A stretch of DNA of 64,000 bases from Phenylobacterium sp. SCN 70-31 (GCF_001724605.1 NZ_MEEX01000004.1:310001-374000), one strand, 5' to 3'. Shown: positions 1 through 8,332, numbered from the stretch's first letter. Translations and numbers: made by a program. The notes: generated by a model from the letters alone, not told the origin.

Positions 1-1
1 C

Positions 2-424
2 GAGCCCTATACGCCCCAGGTGATCGTGAACGGGCATGAAGAGACCCAGGGCCTGAAGAACGCCGAGGTCGATCGCCTGGTGCGTGAGGCCGCCGCCGCG
101 CCGCGCAACCCTCCGGACGTGGCGTTCATCGGGCCGCGACGGGTGGATGTGGGCTCGGGCCGCGCGCCGCGGGGCGGCGCCGACGTCTGGCTGGTGCGCT
201 ACGATCCGCGTGAGGTCGAGGTGGCGGTGAAGGCCGGCGACAATCGGGGCGAAACCTTTGTCCAGCGTAACGTGGTGCGCCAGATCGACCGGCTGGGCAG
301 CTGGACGGGTAAGCCGCGGGCGTTCCGGATTCCCCCGGCCGAGGGCGAAGGCCTGCGGATGGCGCTGGTCGTCCAGCATCCGCACGGTGGGCGGATCGTC
401 ACCGTGGCCCAGCCGCGCCCCTGA
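2..424 (+). CDS. DUF1223 family protein, C-terminal part (cut by window start)
   Basis: The reading frame is open from the window edge and ends at TGA 422-424, leaving 140 residues. The opening residues E-P-Y-T-P-Q-V-I-V-N-G-H-E resemble the region after the thioredoxin-like core in DUF1223 proteins, where a tyrosine-threonine-proline-glutamine motif precedes a conserved V-(N/D)-G. The C-terminal half is a beta-rich stretch with many valine/arginine alternations, as in that family. DUF1223 members are usually secreted or membrane-anchored proteins of about 230-260 residues, so nearly half is missing, including the signal peptide. Function is not established. The family assignment rests on a short motif and could be refined with the missing 5' end. 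Confidence 0.7.
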   Translation, partial: EPYTPQVIVNGHEETQGLKNAEVDRLVREAAAAPRNPPDVAFIGPRRVDVGSGRAPRGGADVWLVRYDPREVEVAVKAGDNRGETFVQRNVVRQIDRLGSWTGKPRAFRIPPAEGEGLRMALVVQHPHGGRIVTVAQPRP

Positions 425-449
425 ACCTGGATCTCGTGGGCGAACGAAA

Positions 450-479
450 GCCCGCGCGGCTGGAGAGATCCGCGCGGGC
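450..479 (+). terminator. Hairpin downstream of the DUF1223 gene
   Basis: A perfect 10-bp G+C stem (450-459 with 470-479) closes a 10-base loop, 26 bases after the stop codon. It is not followed by a run of T, so intrinsic termination is likely but not certain. Confidence 0.5.
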
Positions 480-496
480 GTACGCTTGGGGGAGGG

Positions 497-618
497 GAAG
501 CGCAAGCGTCAGGTGTCGGTTGGCCGGGGAACCGATCCAGGGGGGCTGGGGGGCTGTTCAGGATCCGGGACCGGCCTAACCGCCAACCAACCGACACTCA
601 CACCATCCCTTGCGCTTC
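497..618 (+). ncRNA. Candidate structured RNA between DUF1223 and DUF2794
   Basis: Two nested long-range stems can form here: 497-506 pairs perfectly with 609-618 (10 bp), and 513-523 pairs perfectly with 587-597 (11 bp). The interior is very G-rich and holds a further local stem (CGGTT/AACCG around 517-532). Such an extended rod is typical of small RNAs or long leaders, but no Rfam family was recognised. It lies directly upstream of the DUF2794 gene (715), so a 5' leader role is possible. Strand is a guess, since inverted repeats fold from either strand. Confidence 0.3.
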
Positions 619-714
619 GGGCGGACACGGGACCGAAATAAGGTCATTTCGCGGCGGATCGGGCCGCGATTTCGGGGTGGCCGGACTCGCAAATTTCAGA
701 CAGGCTCGCCTGCG

Positions 715-1050
715 ATGGCGTTCGATCCGAGCTATTCGGCCCCGCGGCAGGCCCGCGTGTTCTTCGAGCGGCGCGAACTGGAGCGCCTCCTCCGCCTCTA
801 TGGCCGCATGGTGGCCGCCGGCGAGTGGCGCGACTACGGCATGGATGGACTGGCCGACTGCGCCGTCTTCTCGGTGTTCCGCCGCACGGCGGAAGCCCCG
901 CTCTATCGGATCGAGAAACGTCCGTCTCTGGCGCGTCGACAGGGCGCCTGGGCGATCGTCGGCCAGGGCGGCCATGTGCTGAAGCGCGGACACGAACTGG
1001 ACCAGGTGCTGCGCTTCTTCGACAAGGGCCGCTTCACCGTCGTCGAGTAG
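715..1050 (+). CDS. DUF2794 domain-containing protein
   Basis: A 111-residue protein matching the alphaproteobacterial DUF2794 family in length and sequence style. It has an early F-F-E-R-R-E-L motif, a central D-Y-x-M-D segment, and an L-Y-R-I-E-K-R-P motif before a basic stretch. The frame is open upstream to 610, but the upstream part is arginine-rich and low in conserved character. The ATG at 715 gives the usual family length and the typical M-A-F-D-P opening. There is no signal peptide or membrane segment, so it is probably cytoplasmic. The function of the family is unknown. The gene is convergent with the acyl-CoA ligase, with only 5 bases between the stop codons. Confidence 0.75.
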   Translation: MAFDPSYSAPRQARVFFERRELERLLRLYGRMVAAGEWRDYGMDGLADCAVFSVFRRTAEAPLYRIEKRPSLARRQGAWAIVGQGGHVLKRGHELDQVLRFFDKGRFTVVE

Positions 1051-1055
1051 CGGAC

Positions 1056-2480
1056 TCAGATCGCGTTCTTCTCCAGGGCCGCGAGGGTCTGGGTCCGCAA
1101 GGCCTTGCGGTCGACCTTGCCCCGCTCGTTGCGGGGAATACCCTCGGCCCAGGCGAACCGCACCGCCGGGAGTTCGAATCCGGCGCCGGACAGTCGCTGC
1201 ACCAGGGCTTCGCGGCTGACGTCGCTGTCGGCGACCACGGCGATCCAGCATTGTTCCACGCCGTCGGGCCCCGGGATGGCGAAGGCGGCGGCGTCCCGCA
1301 CGCTGGGATGGTCCATCAGCGCCCGCTCCAGGGCGTCGGGCAGCAGCTTGCGCCCCCCGAGGTTCATGAGTTCGTCGGCCCGCCCGTCGATGACGATGAG
1401 ACCGCCCGGCAGGCGTCGCGCCAGGTCGCCGGGGTGGAACCAGCCGTCGCGGAAGGCCTGTGCGCTGGCCTCCGGGTCGTCCAGATACCGGCCGACGTTG
1501 CGCTCGCTGCGGATGCGCACCTCGCCCTGCGCCCCATCGGGAACGGGCGATCCGTCGGCGTCGACCAGTTCGACCGAGACGCCCGGAACCGGCCAGCCGA
1601 CCGCGCCCGGCGTCTCCTCCAGATGGATAGCGGGACCGACCGTCGCGCGGCCCGTCTCGGTCGAGCCGTAGATGACATGGATGTCCGGGCTGATCCTGCG
1701 CCGCGCCTCACGCGAGAGCGGCGCGGGCAGAAGGGCGCCGGTGACCACGATCCGCCAGTCGGGCTTGAGGTCGAAGCCGGCCGGCAGGCGCCGCAGCATC
1801 TCGCGCAGATGCATGGGCGTGAGGCCCAGGAGGCCGGTCGGCTGGCGCTCCAGCAGGAGCGGCAGGTCCTGGGGCGCGTAGTCGACGGCCACGGCCGCGC
1901 CCATCGACCAGGCCAGGGTGGCCATGCTGTAGCCCAGGGACGAATCGACGCCGGTCCGGATGGCCCAGACACCCAGGCGACCTGCGGCGTAGGCGTTGAG
2001 CGCGCTGAGGGCGTTGGCTTCCATGCGTCGCCAGGACAGGGGCACGCGTTTCGCCTCCCCCGTCGTGCCCGACGACAGCAGGACACGCGCCAGGCCGGCG
2101 GGATCCCGCGGCGCCGAGGGGACCTCGACCGGATCGGCGGCTTCGACCTCCGCGATCCAGGCGGCGTCCAGGGGGTGGAGATTCTGGCCCTTTGCGCCCG
2201 GTCGGTCGCTGAGCCTGAGGTCGGCGCGCGTGTCGGCCGTGGCGGTCGTGGCGACGCCGATGCGGGCCAGAGCCATCAGCATGACGTGGTGGCGGTAGGC
2301 GCTGTTCCCGTGGACGGCCACGATCCCGCGATCGGGCGTGATCCCCAGCCGCAGGAACGCGGCGGCGTAGCGGTTCACGTCGGCGTCGAACTCGGCGTAG
2401 GTCGCACGGCGGCGCGGCGTGAGCAGAGCCAGCGCGCGGGGCCGGGTCCTGGCCTGGAAGGCGAGATAGGCGTCGAACAT
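1056..2480 (-). CDS. AMP-dependent acyl-CoA ligase (ANL superfamily)
   Basis: This 474-residue enzyme belongs to the adenylate-forming (ANL) superfamily, which activates carboxylates with ATP to acyl-AMP and transfers them to CoA or another thiol. Core motifs appear in order: the P-loop-like L-S-S-G-T-T-G-E-A-K, the Y-G-S-T-E-T-G motif, G-W-F-H-P-G-D-L, the hinge D-G-R-A-D-E-L-M-N-L-G-G-R-K, and a C-terminal catalytic lysine in N-E-R-G-K-V-D-R-K. It is shorter than typical long-chain ligases (about 520-560), mostly because the N-terminal region is compact. The substrate cannot be read from the sequence. It sits alone, downstream of the Bax-inhibitor-1 gene and behind that gene's terminator, so it probably has its own promoter. 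Confidence 0.85.
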   Translation of the reverse strand: MFDAYLAFQARTRPRALALLTPRRRATYAEFDADVNRYAAAFLRLGITPDRGIVAVHGNSAYRHHVMLMALARIGVATTATADTRADLRLSDRPGAKGQNLHPLDAAWIAEVEAADPVEVPSAPRDPAGLARVLLSSGTTGEAKRVPLSWRRMEANALSALNAYAAGRLGVWAIRTGVDSSLGYSMATLAWSMGAAVAVDYAPQDLPLLLERQPTGLLGLTPMHLREMLRRLPAGFDLKPDWRIVVTGALLPAPLSREARRRISPDIHVIYGSTETGRATVGPAIHLEETPGAVGWPVPGVSVELVDADGSPVPDGAQGEVRIRSERNVGRYLDDPEASAQAFRDGWFHPGDLARRLPGGLIVIDGRADELMNLGGRKLLPDALERALMDHPSVRDAAAFAIPGPDGVEQCWIAVVADSDVSREALVQRLSGAGFELPAVRFAWAEGIPRNERGKVDRKALRTQTLAALEKNAI

Positions 2481-2511
2481 CGCCGGCGAAGCTAAACGAG
2501 GCTTCGGATAC

Positions 2512-2539
2512 GAAAAACCCCGGCGGTCGCCCGCCGGGG
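2512..2539 (-). terminator. Rho-independent terminator of the Bax-inhibitor-1 gene
   Basis: On the minus strand a perfect 9-bp stem (2531-2539 with 2518-2526) closes a 4-base loop and is followed by five T (2513-2517 read as A on the plus strand). It lies 25 bases past the stop codon of the gene at 2565-3311. This is the clearest intrinsic terminator on the minus strand in the window. Confidence 0.9.
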
Positions 2540-2564
2540 TCCGTCGTTCCGGTCTGCGTGAAAC

Positions 2565-3311
2565 CTAGCGGCGGTCGCCGAAGAGTTGCAGCAGGAATTG
2601 GAAGAGGTTGATGAAGTTGATGTACAGGCTGAGCGCGCCGTAGTTGGTGGCCACGCCCATGGCCGCCTGGTCGCCGCCCAGGTCGTAGTACTGCATCTTC
2701 AGACGCTGGGTGTCGTAGGCGATCAGGCCCGCGAAGATGAACACGCCCAGCACGCTGATGATGAACTGCATCATCGAGTTCTGCATGAAGATGTTCACCA
2801 CCGAGGCGATGATCAGACCGATCAGGCCCACCAGCAGGAAGCTGCCGAAGCCGGTCAGATCCTTCTTGGTGGTGTAGCCGAACAGGCTGAGGCCGCCGAA
2901 GGCCGTCGCCGTGATCAGGAACGTCTGGAAGATGGACGCGCCCGTGTAGACCAGGGTGATGCCGCCCAGGCCGGCGCCGATCAGCGCCACGATGGTCCAG
3001 TAGAAGACGCCCGAGCTCTTCGGCGAGGCGTTCTTCATGGCGAACATGCCGAACAGGATCACCGCCAGCGGCGCGAAGGCCACCACCATGCCCAGCGTGG
3101 TCATGCCCCAGCCGCGCGCCGTCTGTACGTAGAGCAGGTCGCGGACCGGCGGGAACTGGCCGGTGATGTAGGCCAGGACGGCCGAAACCACGAGGCCCAG
3201 CGCCACCTTGTTGTAGACGCCGAGCATGAAACTGCGGAGGCCCGCGTCCACCGACATATCGGCGCGATCCGCCGGGATCGAGCGCGCGTAGCCGTGGTTG
3301 TAGTCGCTCAT
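2565..3311 (-). CDS. Bax inhibitor-1/YccA family membrane protein
   Basis: The protein has 248 residues and about seven hydrophobic membrane segments. It opens with a short soluble stretch, then an R-x-F-M-x-x-V-Y-N-K-V motif, as in BI-1 (UPF0005, YccA/YbhL) proteins. Near the C-terminus is the family signature F-A-G-L-I-A-Y-D-T-Q-R-L-K, whose aspartate belongs to the pH-sensing pair of bacterial BI-1 channels, and the chain ends with hydrophobic residues and D-R-R. Bacterial members are implicated in calcium leak or interaction with the FtsH protease complex. An upstream in-frame ATG at 3344 exists, but the M-S-D-Y-N-H start at 3311 fits the family better. It is monocistronic, with a terminator at 2512-2539. 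Confidence 0.92.
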   Translation of the reverse strand: MSDYNHGYARSIPADRADMSVDAGLRSFMLGVYNKVALGLVVSAVLAYITGQFPPVRDLLYVQTARGWGMTTLGMVVAFAPLAVILFGMFAMKNASPKSSGVFYWTIVALIGAGLGGITLVYTGASIFQTFLITATAFGGLSLFGYTTKKDLTGFGSFLLVGLIGLIIASVVNIFMQNSMMQFIISVLGVFIFAGLIAYDTQRLKMQYYDLGGDQAAMGVATNYGALSLYINFINLFQFLLQLFGDRR

Positions 3312-3427
3312 GAGAGCAAAACCCTTGAGGTTGCGCGTCCCCAACCGGACGCGCGTGAAATATCGGGATGAAACCGTTGCGAGGCAAGGGCTGCCCGATC
3401 ACGACAAGGTCAGGCTAGAATGCGCGC

Positions 3428-3961
3428 ATGATCCGCCTCTTCGCCGCCCTGGCCATCCCGGAGGACATCGGCCTCGCGCTCCAGGCGCGCCAGACCGGTA
3501 TCGAGGGCGCCCGCTGGCGGCCGCTGGAGGCGCTGCACGTGACGCTGCGGTTCTATGGCGAGATTCGACAGGACGTGGCCCGCGACCTCGACGCCGAACT
3601 CACGACGATCGCGGCCCGGCCCTTCTCCATCGAACTCGAGGGCGCGGGGGCGTTCGACGACGGCTCGGACATCCACGCCGTCTGGGCCGGGGTGGCGGCG
3701 AACGCCGAGCTGTCGCACCTGGCCGAGGCCTGCGAGACCGCGGCGCGCCGCGCGGGCCTGAAGCCCGAGAAGCGCAACTACAAGCCGCACGTCACCCTGG
3801 CCTACCTGCGGCGGCCCGACCCGGCCGAGGTGGGCGGCTGGATCCAGGCCAACAACCTGCTCCGGTCGCCGCCCATCTTCATCGACCGCTTCGGCCTCTA
3901 TTCCAGCCACCAGAGCCGCGACGGCAGCCACTACCGGCTGGAGGCCGAATACCGGCTCTGA
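3428..3961 (+). CDS. thpR: RNA 2',3'-cyclic phosphodiesterase ThpR
   Basis: This 177-residue protein belongs to the 2H phosphoesterase superfamily and is cytoplasmic. It opens with M-I-R-L-F-A-A-L-A-I-P, typical of ThpR/LigT. Both catalytic H-x-T-x motifs are present: H-V-T-L with H37, and H-V-T-L with H121, followed by A-Y-L. ThpR hydrolyses 2',3'-cyclic phosphate ends of RNA to 2'-phosphate and was first described as a tRNA 2'-5' ligase. The length matches the family. The start is 116 bases from the divergent BI-1 start, so the two genes share a short intergenic promoter region. Confidence 0.93.
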   Translation: MIRLFAALAIPEDIGLALQARQTGIEGARWRPLEALHVTLRFYGEIRQDVARDLDAELTTIAARPFSIELEGAGAFDDGSDIHAVWAGVAANAELSHLAEACETAARRAGLKPEKRNYKPHVTLAYLRRPDPAEVGGWIQANNLLRSPPIFIDRFGLYSSHQSRDGSHYRLEAEYRL

Positions 3962-3965
3962 CGCG

Positions 3966-3987
3966 CGCTCGCGCACGTCCGCGAGCG
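3966..3987 (+). terminator. Hairpin just after thpR
   Basis: A perfect 8-bp stem (3966-3973 with 3980-3987) with a 6-base loop begins four bases after the thpR stop codon. There is no T-run. It probably marks the transcript end before the less G+C-rich promoter region of the next gene (about 4020-4130). Confidence 0.45.
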
Positions 3988-4208
3988 ATCCGCCCAAAGC
4001 GCAGGCGTGCTCGCACATGCAATCAGCAGTAGGGGTCGATTAAACCAATACGGGAATTTTTTATACACCAATAGGTCGAGCTATGTGGACTTCGTCACAA
4101 TCAAAAGTAATGGTTACCGCGCGTCCGGCCTCGGTATCCGCGTGAGTTTCGATCGTGGGGATGGCGCATGTTTCAACCCACCTCCAAGCCCCTCGGAGCC
4201 TGTCCCCC

Positions 4209-4880
4209 ATGAAGACGAGACTTCTCGCAGCCCTCACGGCCGCCACGGCGCTGGCGGCGGCCGGAACCGCCCACGCCCTCACCGTCATCGATTTCGAGGG
4301 CGATGTGGTCGGGTCGGTGGCTGAAGGCTTTTCCGCCGCCGGCTTCCCGGAGCTGGTCTTCTACTCGGACCTCGGCGCCGGCCTCGAGATCGGCGACTAC
4401 GACGTCCAGTCGGACGGCAAGGCGCTGCTCGCCCAGTCCGACACCAACGGCAACTTCATCCGCGGCGAGTTCACCGACGGGGTCCACTCGTTCCTGTCGA
4501 TGACGTTCGGCAACGACGATCCCATCTTCACCAACCCGGGCGACCGGGCGGTGCTGACCGTCTTCCTGGGCGGGGCGCTGGTGGGGCAGACGTTCGTGAT
4601 TCTCAATCGGAACGACGTGATGGATCAGACTATCGCCTTCACCTCCGGGCCGTTCGACAGCTTCACCTTCGCCTACACCGACGCGGCCGGGAATCCGTTC
4701 ACCGGCGGCGGCGGGGCCGGCGTGGGGCTCATCGAGATCATCGACAACATCACCTTCGACACCCTGTCCGCGGCGATCCCCGAGCCGTCGGCCTGGGGGA
4801 TGATGATCCTGGGCTTCGGCGGCGTGGGCGGGATCCTGCGCCGGCGCCGCGACCTGGTGGCCGCGCCCTCACGGGCCTGA
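4209..4880 (+). CDS. PEP-CTERM (PEPxxWA type) secreted protein
   Basis: A 223-residue exported protein. A signal peptide covers residues 1 to about 23 (M-K-T-R-L-L-A-A-L, then alanine-rich, ending T-A-H-A-L). The mature part is glycine- and aspartate-rich with beta-strand character, and recalls lectin-like or extracellular matrix proteins. The C-terminus carries the sorting signal P-E-P-S-A-W, a hydrophobic glycine-rich helix, then R-R-R-R. In PEP-CTERM systems this tail is processed by an exosortase; none is encoded in this window. Upstream in-frame ATG codons reach 4155, but the start at 4209 puts the signal peptide at the N-terminus. The preceding 247 bases contain an unusually A+T-rich patch (about 4030-4110), likely its promoter. 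Confidence 0.88.
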   Translation: MKTRLLAALTAATALAAAGTAHALTVIDFEGDVVGSVAEGFSAAGFPELVFYSDLGAGLEIGDYDVQSDGKALLAQSDTNGNFIRGEFTDGVHSFLSMTFGNDDPIFTNPGDRAVLTVFLGGALVGQTFVILNRNDVMDQTIAFTSGPFDSFTFAYTDAAGNPFTGGGGAGVGLIEIIDNITFDTLSAAIPEPSAWGMMILGFGGVGGILRRRRDLVAAPSRA

Positions 4881-4939
4881 CCGCGCGAACCGCCGGGCGG
4901 CGCCGCCGAACCGCACCCCTCGGCGGCGCTCGCCTCGCT

Positions 4940-5365
4940 TTAGTCCGCCGCGGCCTCGATGGCGTCGATGTCGCCGTCCGACAGGCCGAAGTGGTGGCCG
5001 ATCTCGTGCACCAGCACGTGGGTCACGAGCTCCTCGAGCGTCACCTCGCCGTTCTCGGCCCACTCGTCGAGGATGGGCCGGCGGTAGAGGAACACCCGGC
5101 TGGGTTCGGAGGCGGCCAGCACCGAGCGGTCGGCCAGGCTCACGCCCGAATAAAGGCCCGTCAGGCCGAACGGGTCCTCGATCCCGAGGTCGTCCAGGAC
5201 GTCGTCGGGGGGGAAGTCGTCGACCCGGAAGATCACCTCGCCGGCCAGCTGGCGAAAGCCTTCCGGCAGGGCGGCGAAGGCGCGCGCGGCCATCTCGGCC
5301 ATCTCGTCCAGCGACGGTGCGCGGCCCCAGCGGAGATCGGCGGGAGGTTGGGAATCGTCACTCAT
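4940..5365 (-). CDS. Zinc metallopeptidase-like protein (zincin-1 / MMP37-like family)
   Basis: This 141-residue protein carries an H-E-x-x-H zinc-binding motif near its C-terminus (H120, E121, H124 in H-E-I-G-H-H-F-G-L-S-D). Such small proteins, with the motif close to the end and a conserved Y/F-R-R-P-I segment before it, form the bacterial metallopeptidase family PF06262. There is no signal peptide, so it is probably cytoplasmic. Substrates are unknown. Its start codon overlaps the end of the upstream gene by 8 bases, so the two are translated from one mRNA. The catalytic role is inferred from the motif only. Confidence 0.85.
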   Translation of the reverse strand: MSDDSQPPADLRWGRAPSLDEMAEMAARAFAALPEGFRQLAGEVIFRVDDFPPDDVLDDLGIEDPFGLTGLYSGVSLADRSVLAASEPSRVFLYRRPILDEWAENGEVTLEELVTHVLVHEIGHHFGLSDGDIDAIEAAAD

Positions 5366-5927
5366 CGGGCATCACGATATGCGGGGCTTCGGGCGGACGC
5401 ACCTCGAAGAGGCCGATGTCGAGCGGCTGCTGCGGCTTGATCGGCCGCAGCGGCGCCCGGGAGATGGCGCGCAGGGCGTCGGCGTCCAGCGACTGACCGC
5501 CCTTGCGCGCGGCCCGCGCCTGAGGGGCGTCGAGGGGGCGTTCGGCCGTGCCGACCCGCCAGTAGGACACGCTGAGTCGCCACACCGTCCGCGTCGCCCG
5601 GGGCGGATCGGGCCAGCGGCGACCCTCGGCCATGACCGGCGCCAGCGGGCGCGGCGGCGGCGGCGCGCCTTCGGCCACCTGCTCCACCAGACGGCAGAAG
5701 CGGTCCTGCGGCTCTGGGGCGGCGCCAGTCCGCTCGTCCTCCACCCGGCCGGCGTAGGCGTCGAGCGCCGCCTCCCGGGTGGCGAAGGCGGGACCCACGG
5801 CGTCGGTGGCGAACACGACCGCCTCGCCGGCGCGCCGGCGGGCCTCGCTCTCGCGGGCGGCGCGGCCCAGCGGGCGACCGAGCGCCAGCTCGGCGTTTCC
5901 CGCCACGGGATAGAGGATCGCGGTCAT
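5358..5927 (-). CDS. Hypothetical protein, co-transcribed with the metallopeptidase
   Basis: A 189-residue proline- and arginine-rich protein with no recognised domain. The sequence opens M-T-A-I-L-Y-P-V-A-G-N-A and has no obvious signal peptide or membrane segment. The middle holds a proline run (A-P-P-P-P-R-P) and a W-R-L-S-V-S-Y-W-R motif, and the C-terminus has an L-x-P-I-K-P-Q-Q-P-L-D-I-G-L-F-E segment that looks conserved and may be the functional part. A second in-frame ATG at 5936 would add three residues. It overlaps the metallopeptidase gene by 8 bases. It is divergent from divL, 83 bases away. Function unknown. Confidence 0.7.
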   Translation of the reverse strand: MTAILYPVAGNAELALGRPLGRAARESEARRRAGEAVVFATDAVGPAFATREAALDAYAGRVEDERTGAAPEPQDRFCRLVEQVAEGAPPPPRPLAPVMAEGRRWPDPPRATRTVWRLSVSYWRVGTAERPLDAPQARAARKGGQSLDADALRAISRAPLRPIKPQQPLDIGLFEVRPPEAPHIVMPDE

Positions 5928-6010
5928 CGGGCGCATTCTCGCTGAATTTCCCTGCCGATAGAACGGCGGGCGGGCCTTAAGCTCGCGGAGACTGATTCGC
6001 CGGGGCGTCG

Positions 6011-8332
6011 ATGAACGCGCAAGACCTGATGCTGGCGGCGGCGGCCGGGGCGGTGAGCCTCGCCATCTCCGCCGTGCTCTGGGCGCTGGCCCAGCGGCGC
6101 GCCGGCGACCGGCGCGTGGCCGACCTGCGGTCGCGCATCCGCGCGCTCGAGGCGGGGGCCGAAACCGCCCAAGCCTCGGTCGAGGCCTTCGACTCGGCGC
6201 TGCTGGCGGTGGAGGACGGCCAGGCGCTGCTGGCGTCGGGCGACGAATCCCTGGGCCTCTGCTGCGAGGCTCTGGGGCTGCCGCATGCGGACGCCCAGTC
6301 CCTGCTCAACGCCCTGATGCGCGCCGACCCCGACCATGCGCGGCGGCTCCGCGGCCTGATCGAGCGCGGCGAGCCCTGCGCCTTCGAGGTCAAGGGGCCG
6401 GCAGGCGTGGTGACGGTGGAGGGCCGCGCCTCCGGGGCCCTGGCCTGGCTGCGGGTCTCTGCGGCGCCGGGCGACGACCAGGGCCTGCCGACCGCGCCGC
6501 GCTTCGCCGCCTTCCTGAACGCGCGCGCCTGTCCCGCCTGGATCGCCGCGGCCGACGGATCGCCGGTGTGGGTGAACGCGGCATGGCTGAAGGCGGTGGA
6601 CGCCGGCAGCCTGGACGAGGCCGTCCAGCGGGGCGCGGCCTTCGACCGGGGCGCCGACGCCATCGCCAGCGAGGCCGCCAACCTGGGCCAGCGGCGCGAG
6701 GCCGTGCGCTGGCTGTCGTACGGCGGCCGCCGCCGCGCGTTCCTGATCGCCGCCCAGCCGCTCGAGGGCGGCGGCGTCGCGGTCTGGACCGAGGACCATA
6801 CCGACCTGGAGGAGGCGCGCGAGGAGACCAAGCGCAACCTCGCGGCCCACGACGAGACGCTGAATCACCTGGACGACGCCGTGGTGATCTTCGACCGCGC
6901 CAAGCGGCTATCGTTCCACAACACCGCCTTCGCCGAGCTGTGGGGCCTGGAGCCTGCCTGGCTGGGCGAACAGCCCACCCACGGCGAGGTGCTGGACCGC
7001 CTGCGACAGCGCCGCCGCCTGCCCGAAAGCGTCGACTACGCGAAGTGGAAGACCGCCGAGCTGGGCCGCTACGAACGGCTGGAGCGCCAGCCGGACGACA
7101 TGTGGAGCCTGCCGGACGGGCGCACGCTGCGCGTCGTGCGCCAGCCCCACCCGCTGGGCGGCCTCCTCCTCCTGTTCTCGGACATCACCGGCGAACTGAA
7201 GCTCAAGACCCAGTACAACGCCCTGATCCAGGTGCAGCAGGCCACGCTGGACAAGCTGTCGGACGCCGTGGCCGTCTTCGGCTCGGACGGGCGGCTGCGC
7301 CTGCACAACGAGAGCTTCGAGCGCTTCTGGAACATCACGCCGCTCCAGCTCGAGGCGGCGGCCGACTTCGAGGGCGTGGTCGAGCTCTGCGTGCACAAGC
7401 TGCACGACATGGCCTTCTGGAAGGAGCTGAAGGGACGGGTCGCCGACCCCGACCCGACGGCTCGCATGCCTATCGGCGGCGAGGTCCAGACCTCGGACGA
7501 CCGCATCGTGGAGTACCGCACCCGGCCACTGCCGGACGGGGCGACCCTGATCGCCTTCACCGACATCACCGACGCGCGACGCCTGGAGACCGCGCTGGCC
7601 GAACGTGAGCAGGCGCTCACCGAGACGGAACGGCTGAAGCGCGACTTCGTCGGCAACGTCTCGTACGAGCTGCGCACGCCGCTCACCACGATCATCGGCT
7701 ATTCCGAGCTTCTGGAGCTGCTGGGCGAAGGCCTGCCCGACCGGGCAAAGGCCTATGCGGCCGCGGTGAAGGCGGCGGCGACACAGCTCGCCCGGTCGAT
7801 CGACGACGTGCTGGACATGGCCCAGATCGACGCCGAGGAGATGGCGCTGGACCTGGGCGACGTGGACGTGGCCGAGCTGTTGATCGAAGTGGCGGCGCGC
7901 TGGCGGTCCGAGGCCGAGGCCAACAAGGTCTCGATCGTGCTGGAGCGGCCGGGCGACGTGGGCGTGATCCGGGGCGATCGCCGGCGGCTGGCCCAGATCC
8001 TCGATCACCTGATGGAGAACGCCATCGGACAGACCCCGGCCGGCGGATCGGTCTCGGTGTCGGCGCGCAAGGCTTTGGGCGAGGTCCAGCTCCAGGTGTC
8101 GGACACCGGCCGGGGCATTCCCTTCCACGTCCAGGCCCACATCTTCGACCGGTTCATCGGCCGCGAGCGCGGCGGGCCGGGCCTGGGGCTGGCGCTGGTC
8201 AAGGCGCTGACCGAGCTGCACGGCGGCTGGGTGGCGCTGGAGAGCGAGCCGGGCGCCGGCGCCACCTTCACCTGCCATCTTCCCGAGGAAGCGCACGCCG
8301 TCACCCAGCCGGAGCTGGGCTTCGCGAGCTGA
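6011..8332 (+). CDS. divL: DivL-type sensor kinase with Tyr in place of the phospho-His
   Basis: The 773-residue protein has a single N-terminal membrane segment (residues about 7-28), then a long cytoplasmic region with PAS-like folds (about 270-400 and 405-525), a DHp helix pair and an HATPase domain. The H-box reads F-V-G-N-V-S-Y-E-L-R-T-P-L, so Y552 replaces the usual histidine. This is the hallmark of Caulobacter DivL (769 residues, Tyr550), an essential pseudokinase-like regulator that binds phosphorylated DivK and tunes CckA and thereby CtrA. The catalytic domain keeps an N-box (M-E-N-A-I), D-T-G-R-G-I and G-P-G-L-G-L-A. Length, topology and the tyrosine all match. The start is the first ATG before the membrane helix. 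Confidence 0.93.
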   Translation: MNAQDLMLAAAAGAVSLAISAVLWALAQRRAGDRRVADLRSRIRALEAGAETAQASVEAFDSALLAVEDGQALLASGDESLGLCCEALGLPHADAQSLLNALMRADPDHARRLRGLIERGEPCAFEVKGPAGVVTVEGRASGALAWLRVSAAPGDDQGLPTAPRFAAFLNARACPAWIAAADGSPVWVNAAWLKAVDAGSLDEAVQRGAAFDRGADAIASEAANLGQRREAVRWLSYGGRRRAFLIAAQPLEGGGVAVWTEDHTDLEEAREETKRNLAAHDETLNHLDDAVVIFDRAKRLSFHNTAFAELWGLEPAWLGEQPTHGEVLDRLRQRRRLPESVDYAKWKTAELGRYERLERQPDDMWSLPDGRTLRVVRQPHPLGGLLLLFSDITGELKLKTQYNALIQVQQATLDKLSDAVAVFGSDGRLRLHNESFERFWNITPLQLEAAADFEGVVELCVHKLHDMAFWKELKGRVADPDPTARMPIGGEVQTSDDRIVEYRTRPLPDGATLIAFTDITDARRLETALAEREQALTETERLKRDFVGNVSYELRTPLTTIIGYSELLELLGEGLPDRAKAYAAAVKAAATQLARSIDDVLDMAQIDAEEMALDLGDVDVAELLIEVAARWRSEAEANKVSIVLERPGDVGVIRGDRRRLAQILDHLMENAIGQTPAGGSVSVSARKALGEVQLQVSDTGRGIPFHVQAHIFDRFIGRERGGPGLGLALVKALTELHGGWVALESEPGAGATFTCHLPEEAHAVTQPELGFAS

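Noticed and set aside
1165..1190. A tRNA T-arm-like GTTCGAATC
   Set aside because: It lies inside the acyl-CoA ligase gene (minus strand), and no acceptor, D or anticodon arm can be built around it.
825..2495. A 556-codon open frame opposite the acyl-CoA ligase gene
   Set aside because: It is a shadow of the real minus-strand gene, caused by high G+C at third positions; the translation is Arg/Gly/His-rich with no domain.
5928..6010. CtrA site before divL
   Set aside because: There is a single TTAA half-site (TTAAGC) but no second TTAA at seven bases' distance.
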